A DNA stretch of 64,000 nucleotides from Shewanella oneidensis MR-1. GTDB taxonomy: Bacteria; Pseudomonadota; Gammaproteobacteria; Enterobacterales; Shewanellaceae. Below, one piece after another: positions 34,853 to 44,893 of the stretch. Made by a program: the position numbers and the translations under genes. The notes beneath the pieces were generated by a model that was not told the DNA's origin, searched no databases, and saw nothing but the letters and a program-made list of their open reading frames with translations. Every line of letters starts with the position of its first letter. Position 1 is the first letter of the stretch. The stretch is taken from contig NC_004347.2 of the NCBI RefSeq assembly GCF_000146165.2, positions 1,984,001-2,048,000 on the forward strand. Direction: 5' to 3'.

Positions 34853-36358
34853 ATGACCCAAGCTAAGTTTGTTGAAGGTTCGATTCTTCGCCATATTCTT
34901 GTGATGAGTTCGACCGCCGCCGTGGGGATTTCAGCATTATTTGTGGTCGATTTACTCGATATTTTCTTCTTAAGCTTATTGGGCGAACATGAATTAGCCG
35001 CAGCAGTAGGTTATGCGGGCAGTATTTCGTTTTTTACCACCTTAATTGGTATCGGCCTCTCCATTGCCCTCGGGGCGTTGGTGTCTCGCTCTATCGGCGC
35101 CAAGGATGTCGAGTTAGCTAAACGCCTATTGCTCAACAGTGCGGTGGTGACCACGTTAATCAGTGTGTTCGTAAGCATTGTAGTGACGACTTTTATTCCT
35201 GAATTAGTCACGCTTGTTGGTGCGAGCGGTCATACTGCTGAGCTTGCAGAGAGTTATCTGTATATTCTAGTGCCTTCATTACCTTTTATCTGCCTTGCGA
35301 TGGCCCTTGGCGGCGCGCTGCGATCAGTTGGGGATGCAAAGCTTTCGATGATGTCAACCCTCGCGGGTGGCGGCGTTAATGCCGTGCTTGATCCTATTTT
35401 TATCTTCTTGTTTGCCATGGGGATTGAAGGGGCTGCATTGGCATCGGTCTTGGCGCGGATTACGGTATTTGTCATTGCTGGGCGTGGTGTTATGGTGAAA
35501 CATCAACTCCTCGGCAAGTTTAATCGCAGCGATTTTAAGGCCGATCTTAAACCGATTTTTGCGATTGCAGGACCTGCCATTCTCACTAACATTGCCACGC
35601 CAATTGGCAATGCGTTTGTTACTCGGGCGATTGCGGATTTTGGGGATGCCTACGTGGCGGGCTGGGCGGTGCTTGGCAGGTTGGTGCCTGTTACCTTTGG
35701 GATGATTTTTGCCTTATCAGGTGCCATTGGGCCTATTGTTGGGCAAAACTTTGGGGCAGGACGATTCGATAGGGTGCGCGAAAGTTTAACGAAGGCCATT
35801 CAATTTTGTACCTTGTATGTGGTGGTGATGTCGTTACTTTTGTTCTTACTTAAATCGCAGATCGTCAGTTTGTTTGATATGAAGGGCGATAGTGCGGCGC
35901 TTATTGAGTTTTTCTGCAGCTATATTGCGGTGTTTTTTATCTTCTCAGGCATTTTATTTGTCGCAAACGCTTCCTTTAATAATTTGGGTAAGGCCAAATA
36001 TTCCACCTTGTTTAATGTGGGCAAGGCGACTTTAGGTACTGTCCCCTTTGTCTATGTTGGCGCACAGTTGGGCGGGGTTTACGGTGTGCTTATCGGCCAG
36101 GTCATTGGTTCTATTCTGTTCGGTGTTGTAGGTGTATGGGTTGCCTATCGCTTAGTCGACAAGGTTGTGTTGACATCGACCGGGCATGGTGTTGTTAGTT
36201 TAGCAACCGATGCGGACGAATTGATGACTGATACGGTGGCTCCGAGTGCGACTAGCCCACTTTCATCCTCCTGCGCGCAAATGGCGCAATTAACGGAAGA
36301 GCAAGAAATGGAGCCTGTTTTACCCTTAATAGGGCAACAGGATAATTCGAGGCGTTAA
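34853..36358 (+). CDS. MATE-family efflux transporter
   Basis: A 501-residue inner-membrane protein with twelve predicted helices in two related halves (about residues 10-220 and 230-445), typical of the MATE (NorM/DinF) superfamily, which exports cationic drugs or metabolites using Na+ or H+. Helix 1 has the conserved LDIFFLSLLGEHELAA turn. The last ~50 residues are a hydrophilic tail rich in Ser, Thr and Glu, longer than in NorM, and presumably cytoplasmic. Start ATG 34853 has only a weak site. It sits alone between two terminators or repeats. Confidence 0.9.
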   Translation: MTQAKFVEGSILRHILVMSSTAAVGISALFVVDLLDIFFLSLLGEHELAAAVGYAGSISFFTTLIGIGLSIALGALVSRSIGAKDVELAKRLLLNSAVVTTLISVFVSIVVTTFIPELVTLVGASGHTAELAESYLYILVPSLPFICLAMALGGALRSVGDAKLSMMSTLAGGGVNAVLDPIFIFLFAMGIEGAALASVLARITVFVIAGRGVMVKHQLLGKFNRSDFKADLKPIFAIAGPAILTNIATPIGNAFVTRAIADFGDAYVAGWAVLGRLVPVTFGMIFALSGAIGPIVGQNFGAGRFDRVRESLTKAIQFCTLYVVVMSLLLFLLKSQIVSLFDMKGDSAALIEFFCSYIAVFFIFSGILFVANASFNNLGKAKYSTLFNVGKATLGTVPFVYVGAQLGGVYGVLIGQVIGSILFGVVGVWVAYRLVDKVVLTSTGHGVVSLATDADELMTDTVAPSATSPLSSSCAQMAQLTEEQEMEPVLPLIGQQDNSRR

Positions 36359-36381
36359 TGTATTTAATGAGCAACGAATTG

Positions 36382-36666
36382 CTAGGGCGTGTTGACGTTT
36401 CAGGGTTATTTTTGCAGCAATTTGGCTGGCGTTTATGCAAGGCAAAGTCCGTGCTGTGTAGTTATTCTACATAAACGGACGATAACGCAGCAGAAACGTC
36501 AGCCAAATGCTGCCCGAAGGGTTCGTCTGGCAAGCCCTTGCTCTTACTTTCTGTCATAAGAGCAGCTCGTCATTTGAGTAGAATAACTACACATCATTCC
36601 TCGTTTCGCGAGCACGAGCTTGCCAGAACGAACAAAATTTAATCTCGAAACGTCAACACGCCCTAG
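36382..36666. mobile_element. 285-bp MITE-like element with 20-bp terminal inverted repeats
   Basis: Perfect 20-bp inverted ends CTAGGGCGTGTTGACGTTTC (36382-36401 and 36647-36666). No ORF. Inside are further inverted repeats: GCAGCAATTTGGCTG... 36414-36434 with 36494-36513; TGTGTAGTTATTCTAC 36455-36470 with 36578-36593; and GTTCGTCTGGCAAGC 36521-36535 with 36618-36633. It lies between the MATE stop and the DUF2986 gene terminator. The ends carry CTAG, possibly a duplicated target. Non-autonomous mobility is inferred. Confidence 0.75.
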
Positions 36667-36677
36667 TTAAAATAAAA

Positions 36678-36700
36678 ATGCCACAGTCTGGCTGTGGCAT
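36678..36700 (-). terminator. Terminator of the DUF2986 gene
   Basis: Stem ATGCCACAG (36678-36686) / CTGTGGCAT (36692-36700), followed on the minus strand by TTTTTATTTT. Confidence 0.85.
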
Positions 36701-36747
36701 CGCTCGTTTGTCTTATTGGCACATAAGCTTGTTTTCATTAAACAATA

Positions 36748-36951
36748 TTATTGCTCAGTTGTTGCGTCCTGTTGCTCATCTGCTTCTGTTCCTACTTCTG
36801 CAGCCGCAGCAAGTGCTGCGATCTTGGCGCGTTCTGCCTTAGAGATATAGCCAGATTTTGCGGGTGCGCCAATGGTGGCTGGATCGACTTTATTCAGTCT
36901 GGCTTTAGCACGTTTCGCAATTTTTTTGATGATCTTTTGTTTCTTGTTCAT
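36748..36951 (-). CDS. Small lysine-rich DUF2986 protein
   Basis: A 67-residue protein, very basic in its first half (MNKKQKIIKKIAKRAKARLN) and with the family's YISKAERAKI motif near residue 40, then an acidic, Ala/Glu-rich tail. This matches DUF2986, a small family I know from Shewanella and Vibrio; the job is unknown. The basic stretch could bind RNA or ribosomes, but that is a guess. Start 36951 with an AGAGAC site; own terminator. Confidence 0.75.
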   Translation of the reverse strand: MNKKQKIIKKIAKRAKARLNKVDPATIGAPAKSGYISKAERAKIAALAAAAEVGTEADEQQDATTEQ

Positions 36952-37110
36952 AAAGTCTCTAATGTCGTTCGCACCCGCTAAGCGCAGGAATATGAGGCCA
37001 ATGGCTCAATTGAGGTCGAATTCTAACTTAAATAGCGCAAACTGACCATGTTTTGCTGTATTTTGTGCGTGCTATCTGTATTTGTGACGGGATAAATAGA
37101 GGGATTAACT

Positions 37111-37425
37111 TTGTTGACTGAGATTACTTTTTTTGAACGCTTTGAGCACGATATTTTGATGGGGAAGAAAACGATTACGTTGCGAAATGAGGCTGAATCC
37201 CATGTGATACCGGGCCAGATTCTTCCCGTGTCGACTTTCGAAACCCACCGTTGGTTTTGTGATATCCAAGTGTTGGAAGTGACGCCAATTACACTGTCTG
37301 GACTCACGACGTTGCATGCCCAACAAGAAAATATGACTTTAGCTGAACTGCGACTGGTGATTGCCGAGATTTACCCCGACCTTGAACAGTTATATATGAT
37401 ACGTTTTAAGGTGTTAACAAAATAA
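37111..37425 (+). CDS. yqfB: N4-acetylcytidine amidohydrolase (ASCH domain, YqfB)
   Basis: A 104-residue ASCH-fold protein. It aligns along its length with E. coli YqfB, which hydrolyses N4-acetylcytidine. The conserved ITFFERFEHDIL start, the KKTITLRNEAESH segment with the catalytic lysine (about residue 19) and the HAQQENMTLAEL segment with the glutamate (about residue 73) are all present. The start is TTG at 37111, supported by GAGGG seven bases before; a second TTG follows directly. It is flanked by a terminator at 37427-37449. A role in salvage of modified nucleosides follows from the family. Confidence 0.88.
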   Translation: MLTEITFFERFEHDILMGKKTITLRNEAESHVIPGQILPVSTFETHRWFCDIQVLEVTPITLSGLTTLHAQQENMTLAELRLVIAEIYPDLEQLYMIRFKVLTK

Positions 37426-37426
37426 T

Positions 37427-37449
37427 AAAAGGCTGCGATGCAGCCTTTT
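37427..37449. terminator. Bidirectional terminator between yqfB and the RND operon
   Basis: AAAAGGCTGC (37427-37436) / GCAGCCTTTT (37440-37449) with a 3-nt loop; A and T tracts on both sides suit both convergent transcripts. Confidence 0.88.
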
Positions 37450-37481
37450 CATCTTCGGTGTCAAGCTAACCTTTCATATCG

Positions 37482-40400
37482 TTATCTGGCCGTCCAGGGT
37501 AACAGTTTTTGGGCGAAGCGATGCGATTCACCCAGTTGTAACACGGCGCGGTAACGCATTCTATAAAGCAGCTGATAACATAACGGCACCAAATATAGGC
37601 TCGTCAAGGTTGAGAAAGACAAACCGCCGATAATCGCTATCGCCATCGGATAGTAGGGCGGGCCGCCGCCACCAATTTGGGTATCGTCCATGGCCAATGG
37701 TACAAGGCCCAGAACCGTGGTTCCAACCGTCATTAACACCGGACGCAAACGGGTAATACACACTTCGCGAATGGTGTCCGAAAGCTTATCGAGTTCGGGC
37801 GTCATTTGGTTGATTTGATCGACCAAGACGATACCGTTATTCACCACAACCCCCATTAAAATCAGGATACCGATCATCGCCATGACTGACATAGGCGTGC
37901 CTGTGAGCAGTAACGCCCAAAAGACACCTGTAATAGAGAACAGGATTGAGGTAATAATCGCTGTGGGTAATAACAAGGACTCGAATAATGCCGCCATTAC
38001 AATATAAATCATGGCAATGGCAAGCAGCATATTGATGACCATGATGCTCTGATCTTCTTCTTGTCGCTCAAAACCGCCCCGAAGTGAATAGTTGTAACCA
38101 TCAGGAAAGCTAACATTTTCCATGACTTGCTTTATTTTCGTTTGCGCTTCTTCCGTGGTGAGATTATCTAGGTTTGCTCCGATAGAGAGCGAGGTCTGAC
38201 GATTATAGTGCTTAATGGTATCGAATCTGGGTTGGATTTCGATACTAGCAAGATTATCAAGCGTATAAAGGCGCTGATCGATTCGCACTACCGGCAATTG
38301 CTTAAGCTTATCGAGGGATTTTTGCCATTCCTTCTCATAGGCCATTTCGATACGCAGTTCCCCGCTCGGGTCGTGCCTAAATGAGCGCAGTGGTGTTCCT
38401 CTTAGTGCCATTGAAATGCTGGAAGCCACTTCGTTCAGTTTTAAATCCAACCTTGCCGCCATTTGCCTATTAATGCGGATCACCACTTCCTGCTGAGCGC
38501 CATTGACTTCAGATCGTACATCCACTAACCCTTTGATATTCTTTAGTAGTGGTAATACTTGTTCACTCAAATGTATAAGTTCGGAGGTTGAGCGTCCAGT
38601 GAGCGTGACGCGTACGCCCGAGTTATCGTCACCCCAGCCGAATTGGGGTTTGGCGATGGAGTACTTAGGAAAGCCACTGCGAATCTTTTGCTTCAGTTCA
38701 TCAAGCGGCATGGGCAGGTCTTTTTTCAGCAAGATCACCGATGAAGCATCGTCAGGGGCATAGTAGCTATACACAGTATCAATATGGAATTGCTCTTTAT
38801 TCTTATAAAGATAATCTTCCATTTGATTTACCATTGCTTCTGTCACATTGAGATTATGGCGACCTTCAACTTGATAGTTGATGTAAATCCGCTCCTTACT
38901 TTGGCTATCTTCCTGATCCTGTTTCACCATCGATATCGGCAGGGCAGTTGAAGCAAGGATCGCTATTGAAATCAGCCCTGAACGCCAAGGTCTGATAAGT
39001 ACCCAATTGAGACTACGATTGTAGAAATTTTGCAATTTACCGGTGGTATTATCTGGCTCAATATCGAAGTGGAACTTGGTTAACATTAATGGAATTAATG
39101 TTTTAGCGACCAACAGTGATGCAGCCAGCGAAATACAAATCGCAATCGCCACATGCTCAAGGAAAATGGTGAGTTGGACTTTGACGCCAAAAATATTGGG
39201 TAAAAACACAATCGCCGTGGTCAAGGTGCCCGCAAGCACTGCAAGACTCACCTTATCGACTCCTGTCATTACAGCGTTTTCATTGTCTTGGGGATTCGAA
39301 TTGACAGAGTTACCTTGTTTTTCTTGTAGTACACTTTCGGTGACCACTACCGCGTTATCGATGAGCATACCCACAGCCAGCAGTAAGCCCATCATCGACA
39401 GAATATTTAAGCTGTAACCGAGCAGATACATGGCGGCCAATGTCATACCGATGGAAATCGGTACTGATGACACCACAATCATGGTCATTTTGAAATTTCT
39501 AAGAAATAGATACAGTATGATAAATGATAACAGGGCGCCCACTAATCCAGAAAGCAGTAGATCCGTTAGGGAAGACTTCACTCCGGATGCTTGATCTTCC
39601 ATAATAAACAAGCGAATACCTTGAAATTGTTGGTCTTGTTTGGCCTGTTCAATCACCTTAAGCACACGATCAGACACTTCCACCAAGTTTGCACCAGACT
39701 CCTTAAACACATCCAGACCCACAGCATAGTGTTGGTCTAGATGACGTCCTTCGCTACGCTCAGGCAGGGAAAACTGCACATCAGCCACATCGCCTAAGGT
39801 TAAGCCTGGAACTAATACTAATGCCTTTATATCTTCAAGATTTCTAAACTCGCCCTTAGGTGAAACTTGATAAACTAAGTTGCTTTCCCTTAAGGTTCCA
39901 GCACTTAATACAAAGTTTTCGCGGGCGAGACGAGCTTGTAATTCCGTTGCTGAAAAACCACTTGCAGCCAAACGGTTGGCATTGATCCGCACCTCTATCT
40001 GTTTTTGCTCTACACCATAGAGGCTCACCTTAGAGACGCCTTCGACCCGCTCCAATGGCCGTTTTAACTGTTTATCGAGCAAATCGAATGCCCCAGAAAG
40101 CTCGCGGTCGCTCGAAATGCGTATGGTCAAAACGGGCATATCGGCCGTAGAAAATTGGCGGATAAATACCCGTTCAACATCCCTTGGTAATAAATGCCGT
40201 ACCGCGTCGATTTTTTCCCGCGCTTCTAAACTTTTCGTCGCAACGTTTTCGCCCCATTTCATATTGATTTCGATCTCTGCACCTTCTTGAGAAGACTCAG
40301 ATTCGAGCTCATCAATACCGCCCATGGTGGCGAGTGACTCTTCGAGTACCTTAGTAATATCGCGTTCGACCTCCGCGGGTGTAGAGCCTTTGTAAGGCAC

Positions 40401-40544
40401 TTGCACTACAATCTGCGGAATATCGATACCAGGGAACATTTCTAGTGGCAACAGGCGGCTAGATGCCAGACCAAACAGCAAGATAGCAAAGAAAAACATG
40501 CTGGTGGTGACAGGGAGTTTTATCGCTAAACGAGTGAGGTTCAT
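37482..40544 (-). CDS. RND-type efflux pump, inner-membrane subunit (second pump gene)
   Basis: A 1020-residue AcrB/HAE1-family resistance-nodulation-division transporter: twelve membrane helices, two large periplasmic loops (about residues 30-330 and 555-840), and the proton-relay aspartate in GMLIDNAVVVTES of helix 4. Its ATG overlaps the stop of the preceding pump gene (ATGA), so the two are translationally coupled, and they share one adaptor gene. Two different RND subunits with one adaptor is the MdtABC arrangement, which forms a mixed trimer; I infer the same here. No outer-membrane factor is encoded nearby, so a TolC from elsewhere is needed. Substrates are not predictable. Confidence 0.9.
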   Translation of the reverse strand: MNLTRLAIKLPVTTSMFFFAILLFGLASSRLLPLEMFPGIDIPQIVVQVPYKGSTPAEVERDITKVLEESLATMGGIDELESESSQEGAEIEINMKWGENVATKSLEAREKIDAVRHLLPRDVERVFIRQFSTADMPVLTIRISSDRELSGAFDLLDKQLKRPLERVEGVSKVSLYGVEQKQIEVRINANRLAASGFSATELQARLARENFVLSAGTLRESNLVYQVSPKGEFRNLEDIKALVLVPGLTLGDVADVQFSLPERSEGRHLDQHYAVGLDVFKESGANLVEVSDRVLKVIEQAKQDQQFQGIRLFIMEDQASGVKSSLTDLLLSGLVGALLSFIILYLFLRNFKMTMIVVSSVPISIGMTLAAMYLLGYSLNILSMMGLLLAVGMLIDNAVVVTESVLQEKQGNSVNSNPQDNENAVMTGVDKVSLAVLAGTLTTAIVFLPNIFGVKVQLTIFLEHVAIAICISLAASLLVAKTLIPLMLTKFHFDIEPDNTTGKLQNFYNRSLNWVLIRPWRSGLISIAILASTALPISMVKQDQEDSQSKERIYINYQVEGRHNLNVTEAMVNQMEDYLYKNKEQFHIDTVYSYYAPDDASSVILLKKDLPMPLDELKQKIRSGFPKYSIAKPQFGWGDDNSGVRVTLTGRSTSELIHLSEQVLPLLKNIKGLVDVRSEVNGAQQEVVIRINRQMAARLDLKLNEVASSISMALRGTPLRSFRHDPSGELRIEMAYEKEWQKSLDKLKQLPVVRIDQRLYTLDNLASIEIQPRFDTIKHYNRQTSLSIGANLDNLTTEEAQTKIKQVMENVSFPDGYNYSLRGGFERQEEDQSIMVINMLLAIAMIYIVMAALFESLLLPTAIITSILFSITGVFWALLLTGTPMSVMAMIGILILMGVVVNNGIVLVDQINQMTPELDKLSDTIREVCITRLRPVLMTVGTTVLGLVPLAMDDTQIGGGGPPYYPMAIAIIGGLSFSTLTSLYLVPLCYQLLYRMRYRAVLQLGESHRFAQKLLPWTAR

Positions 40545-43500
40545 GGGCGAGTCTCCACAGTTAGCGTTGTTGCGTCTTGCTCTGCTGTAGAAACAATGTT
40601 TGTATGATCAAACTTTTTACGGTCAAACATGGCATAGAGCACAGGGATCACAATCAGGGTCAAAAGCGTCGATAGGCTTAGACCAAAGATAACTGTGATC
40701 GCCATTGGTGCTCGGACTTCAGCACCATCGCCTAGCCCTAACGCCATGGGCAGTAGACCTAATACTGTGGTGAGGGTCGTCATCATAATCGGGCGAAGAC
40801 GGGATTTGGCCGCAACTCTAATGGCTTCAAGCTTTTCCACGCCCTCTGAACGTAACTGATTTATCCTATCCACTAACACGATGGCGTTATTGACAACTAT
40901 CCCCGCGAGCATAATCAGGCCAATAAATACCACCACACTCAAATGGGTTTGGGTGATATATAGGCCAAGAACGCTACCCGCGAGTGCCATTGGCACGGCG
41001 ACTAAAATCAGTAATGGATGCAGCAATGATTCAAATTGGCTTGCCATCACTAAGTAAACTAAGAACACAGCAAGGATCAACGCAATTTTAAGTGATTGGA
41101 ATGAATGTTCCATTTCTTCATTCTGACCACCAAAGCGGGCTTGAACTGATGTTGGCAACACCTGTGCCGCTAGAATTTGCTGCGCATCGGCCACTGCATC
41201 ACTTAAATCGCCGTAGGCAAGGTTGGCCGACACTAAGGCAACCCTTTGTTGGCTGATACGATTTATCGCCGATGGGCCTAATTGCAGTGATACTTCGGCC
41301 ACCGCGCTAAGAGCAATCGGCTGAGAGCTATCAGGGTTAATGATTAAAGTATCGATATCGCTGATTTGGTCCCGCTCATCCAGTTGACTCCGAACGAGGA
41401 TATCAATCTTACGATCACGAACCGTGTATTGACTGGCGACAGTGCCACCAACGCGTTGTGCAATGCGATTTGCAACCGTGGGGGCATCCATACCTAATGC
41501 CGCTAAACGAGCATGGTCGAAACGGATGCTCAGCTCTGGCTGACCATCACGCAGACTGGTATTGATATCGGCAAAGCGATCAGAAGCTGAAAGTGCGTTA
41601 ACTAAGCTGTCAGCACTGCGTTTTAGTAAGGCTAAATCGTAACCTGTTAGCTCAATTTCAAGTGGCGTTTTAAAGCTAAAGAGTTCTGGTTGCTCGATTT
41701 TGGCTTCAAGTGCTGGAATGCGTCGAGCGGTATCTCGCAGTACTTGAGTCACTTGATGATAGGCGCTGTGATCCACAAGCTCGACCTGTAAACGCCCCCA
41801 ATTCTCACCGCCGCGGGCGGTATCTGAGGTCATTAAACCACCGCTACCGGCTTGGCTATAGGCATGTTTGACTTCGGGCCTGTCTTTAATCGATAACGCG
41901 AGCTGCTGCAGTATCCTATCGGTTTCACCCACGGCGGTACCAGGAGGTAACAAGATCTCAACATAGAATTCCCCTTGGTTCATCGGTGGAATTAATTCCA
42001 TACCCAGACGAGGAAGCAGGCTAATACAAGCGCCTGTGATCCCAGTTGTCAGTAGTAAGGTAGCGAGTTGTTTACGTAGCGCTATTGCAAGGAGCTTGTG
42101 ATAGATGGACTCAGTACTATGGTACACAAAATTAAAGCCACTGCTTAAAGGGCGCATTATCAAACCAAGCAGCCAAGAGAAGAAGCGGCCAATAATTAAC
42201 ACAAAGGTGAGTAAGGCACTCGGCAAGTAATTAAATAACAAAACAATTGGGAAGGAAAACACGGTCGCACTATAGTGTTTTAATTTACCAAGTTTAGTGG
42301 TTGGTTTCTCCTTGGGGGTTTTCTTCATAAGCTCAGGCAAGATCTTAAATCCTTCCCGTGAGGCCAGCATTGGAATCGAGGTTAACGCAACCAGCAAGGA
42401 GGCCAAGAGAGCAAAGGTCACTGTTAAAGCTTGATCTGAAAAGAGGGCACCGGCAATCCCATCGACAAATACTAAGGGAACAAACACCGCAAGCGTTGTC
42501 ATCGTCGAGGCGAAAATCGCGCCTGCAACCTCCTTAGTCCCCGTAACCGCGGCATCCAATTTACTCATACCTTCACTGCGGCAGCGGTCGATGTTTTCGA
42601 GTACTACAATCGCGTTGTCAACCAACAGACCAATCGCCAGTGCAATACCGCCTAATGACATGATGTTTAAGCTGATATCGGCAAAGTACATCATGTTAAA
42701 CGTTGCAATCACTGAGAAGGGGATTGAGATAGAGATAATCAGTGTCGGGATAATATTGCGTAGGAACAAATAAATCACCAGCATGGCTAACACACTGCCC
42801 ATGAGCGCTGAAGAGGTGACTTCACTGACGGCACTCTCAATAAATTCTGATTGATCGTAAATCACTTCCAGTTTGTTTTGCTGAGGATCTTTGTTGATCT
42901 TCACCAGCTCATCACGCAATTTTTTGGCGACCGCGACAGTGTTAGCGTCGCCTTCTTTATAGATAGCCAGTTCAATCGATTCCTGACTACCAATGCGAGT
43001 GATATCGCTGCGCTCTTTATAGGCATCGGTAATGGTGGCGACTTCAAACAGGCGCACTAAGGTTTGTGCATCGCGATAGACGATAACTTGCCCTAGTTCA
43101 TCTAAGGAATTGAACTGATTAAGGGTACGTACCAGATATTCGCGATCCCCCTGGATAACTTTACCTGCCGAGAGATTGATGTTTTCCTCATTGATACGAC
43201 GCTTAATGTCATCCGCGTTCAAATTGAGTTGCGACAGTTTTTCTTGATTAAGCTGAATATGAACTTCTTGCTCTAAACCGCCGGATAAACGCACCGCAGC
43301 CACGCCTGAGAGTGCCTCTAAACGGCGTTTAAGCTCTTCTTCAGCGTAGGTACGCATCTGCTTGAGCTCGGCTTCAGAGGCATTAGGTACCGACAACGCG
43401 AGGCGCATAATAGGATCAAGGTTAGGGTTAAAGCGCAGCAACAGGGGCTTTTTCACATCCAGCGGCAGGGCGATAGTATCGAGCTTTTCACGTACATCTA

Positions 43501-43816
43501 AGCTCGCCATATCCATGGTGGTGCCCCATTCAAACTCGAGCACCACATCTGACATGCCTGAGCGAGAAATCGAGCTGATTTTACGTAAACCTTTAACCAC
43601 GCCGACGGCTTCTTCAATCGGTTTAGAGACAAGTTGCTCAACTTCAACGGGGGCCGCGCCGTCGTACATGGTGCGGATCGTCAGGGTGGGATAGCTTAAA
43701 TCGGGAAGGAGTTTGACCGCTAAGCGTGAAAATCCCACCATACCAAATAACATAATGGCCAGCATGAACATCCATACCGTGACTGGCCGTTTAACAGAGG
43801 TGCTGATGATTGACAT
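40541..43816 (-). CDS. RND-type efflux pump, inner-membrane subunit (first pump gene) with extra hydrophobic insert
   Basis: A 1091-residue RND transporter with the helix-4 motif GLLVDNAIVVLEN and the usual two-half layout. It is about 70 residues longer than its neighbour. The extra length lies between helices 6 and 7 (about residues 490-560), where a basic stretch (KKTPKEKPTTKLGKLK) is followed by a long hydrophobic run (FPIVLLFNYLPSALLTFVLI and on), enough for one or two more membrane or membrane-parallel helices. It starts 12 bp after the adaptor gene stop. It probably works as a mixed complex with the next pump subunit. Confidence 0.9.
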   Translation of the reverse strand: MSIISTSVKRPVTVWMFMLAIMLFGMVGFSRLAVKLLPDLSYPTLTIRTMYDGAAPVEVEQLVSKPIEEAVGVVKGLRKISSISRSGMSDVVLEFEWGTTMDMASLDVREKLDTIALPLDVKKPLLLRFNPNLDPIMRLALSVPNASEAELKQMRTYAEEELKRRLEALSGVAAVRLSGGLEQEVHIQLNQEKLSQLNLNADDIKRRINEENINLSAGKVIQGDREYLVRTLNQFNSLDELGQVIVYRDAQTLVRLFEVATITDAYKERSDITRIGSQESIELAIYKEGDANTVAVAKKLRDELVKINKDPQQNKLEVIYDQSEFIESAVSEVTSSALMGSVLAMLVIYLFLRNIIPTLIISISIPFSVIATFNMMYFADISLNIMSLGGIALAIGLLVDNAIVVLENIDRCRSEGMSKLDAAVTGTKEVAGAIFASTMTTLAVFVPLVFVDGIAGALFSDQALTVTFALLASLLVALTSIPMLASREGFKILPELMKKTPKEKPTTKLGKLKHYSATVFSFPIVLLFNYLPSALLTFVLIIGRFFSWLLGLIMRPLSSGFNFVYHSTESIYHKLLAIALRKQLATLLLTTGITGACISLLPRLGMELIPPMNQGEFYVEILLPPGTAVGETDRILQQLALSIKDRPEVKHAYSQAGSGGLMTSDTARGGENWGRLQVELVDHSAYHQVTQVLRDTARRIPALEAKIEQPELFSFKTPLEIELTGYDLALLKRSADSLVNALSASDRFADINTSLRDGQPELSIRFDHARLAALGMDAPTVANRIAQRVGGTVASQYTVRDRKIDILVRSQLDERDQISDIDTLIINPDSSQPIALSAVAEVSLQLGPSAINRISQQRVALVSANLAYGDLSDAVADAQQILAAQVLPTSVQARFGGQNEEMEHSFQSLKIALILAVFLVYLVMASQFESLLHPLLILVAVPMALAGSVLGLYITQTHLSVVVFIGLIMLAGIVVNNAIVLVDRINQLRSEGVEKLEAIRVAAKSRLRPIMMTTLTTVLGLLPMALGLGDGAEVRAPMAITVIFGLSLSTLLTLIVIPVLYAMFDRKKFDHTNIVSTAEQDATTLTVETRP

Positions 43817-43828
43817 GAAAGACTCCTA

Positions 43829-44893
43829 TCAGTTTTTCGCTGAGGCCAAATCGAGTGGAGTAATGACTTCAACTAAGGACTGGTCTTTCAAATTTTGCTG
43901 ACCGCGGGTGACGACGACCTCGCCAGGTTTGATACCGGACACAATTTCGACAGCGTCACCTTCGCGGTAGCCAATTTCGACTTCGCGGCGGTTGGCATTA
44001 GTACCGGCAATCACATATAGTGCTTGCTTATTGTCTTGATTAATGAGGGCGCTATAGGGCACGGTAATGACATTTTCATGGGTGTCATATTTCAGTTCGA
44101 CCCGTGTGAACATGCCTGCTTTTAAGCGTGCATCTTGATTGGGGACAGCTAAAGTGACTTTAAAGGTACCACTTTGTGGATCAACGACTGGGCTGATACG
44201 TAACACTTTCGCGTTAATTGCATTTTTACTTTGTTGATTGCTAAAGACTTGAGCTTCTTGACCTAAGCGCAAACTGGTTAATTGCTGCTCTGGCAAATGC
44301 ACAATGCCGTGCAGTTCATCTTGATTTACGATGTAGAACAAATCGCCGAATTCTTTTGCCATATTTCCCGCTTTCACATAACGCTTGGCAATAATGCCAT
44401 CAATTGGTGAAACCACGTGGCTTTCTTTCACTTGCAACTCGGCAAGATCCCGTCTAGCAATGGCTGCTTGTAAGTTGTATTCAAGCTTGGCCATAGAATC
44501 GGCACTGATAAACTCTTTATTGTTCATTTTCTTTAAGCGGTTTAACTCTTGCTCGATAATTTTGACCTCGGCTTCTGAACGGTCTAAATCATATTGCTGA
44601 CGTTTAGCATCAATAATGGCCAGACTTTGTCCTTTTTTTACACGATCGCCTTCTTCCACATTTATAACTTCAATGAGGCCTGCAATGCGGCTCACCACGT
44701 TGGCTTCCTGTGGTGCTTCAAGGGTGGCTGTGGTGCTATAAAAAGATGAGACATTTCCCTGAATGACGGTGGTGGTTTCAACGGGAATGGCATATTTTTC
44801 TTCTTTTTTAGCCACTTCCTCTTCACCACAAGCCGCCAACATTGACACTAATAGTACGGGCAGGGCGAACTTCACAATTTTAGACTTTTCCAT
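43829..44893 (-). CDS. RND efflux periplasmic adaptor (membrane fusion) lipoprotein
   Basis: A 354-residue adaptor of the HlyD/AcrA family. Lipobox LAAC with cysteine 22; the following residues GEEE carry no +2 Asp. A short barrel-sandwich (lipoyl-like) domain (about residues 60-95 and 165-200) flanks a short coiled-coil hairpin (about 100-155), followed by a beta-barrel domain and the C-terminal membrane-proximal domain (SGIKPGEVVVTRGQQNLKD). It bridges the pumps encoded downstream to a TolC-like channel. First gene of the three-gene operon; promoter expected in 44894-45138, without a clear regulator gene nearby. Confidence 0.9.
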   Translation of the reverse strand: MEKSKIVKFALPVLLVSMLAACGEEEVAKKEEKYAIPVETTTVIQGNVSSFYSTTATLEAPQEANVVSRIAGLIEVINVEEGDRVKKGQSLAIIDAKRQQYDLDRSEAEVKIIEQELNRLKKMNNKEFISADSMAKLEYNLQAAIARRDLAELQVKESHVVSPIDGIIAKRYVKAGNMAKEFGDLFYIVNQDELHGIVHLPEQQLTSLRLGQEAQVFSNQQSKNAINAKVLRISPVVDPQSGTFKVTLAVPNQDARLKAGMFTRVELKYDTHENVITVPYSALINQDNKQALYVIAGTNANRREVEIGYREGDAVEIVSGIKPGEVVVTRGQQNLKDQSLVEVITPLDLASAKN

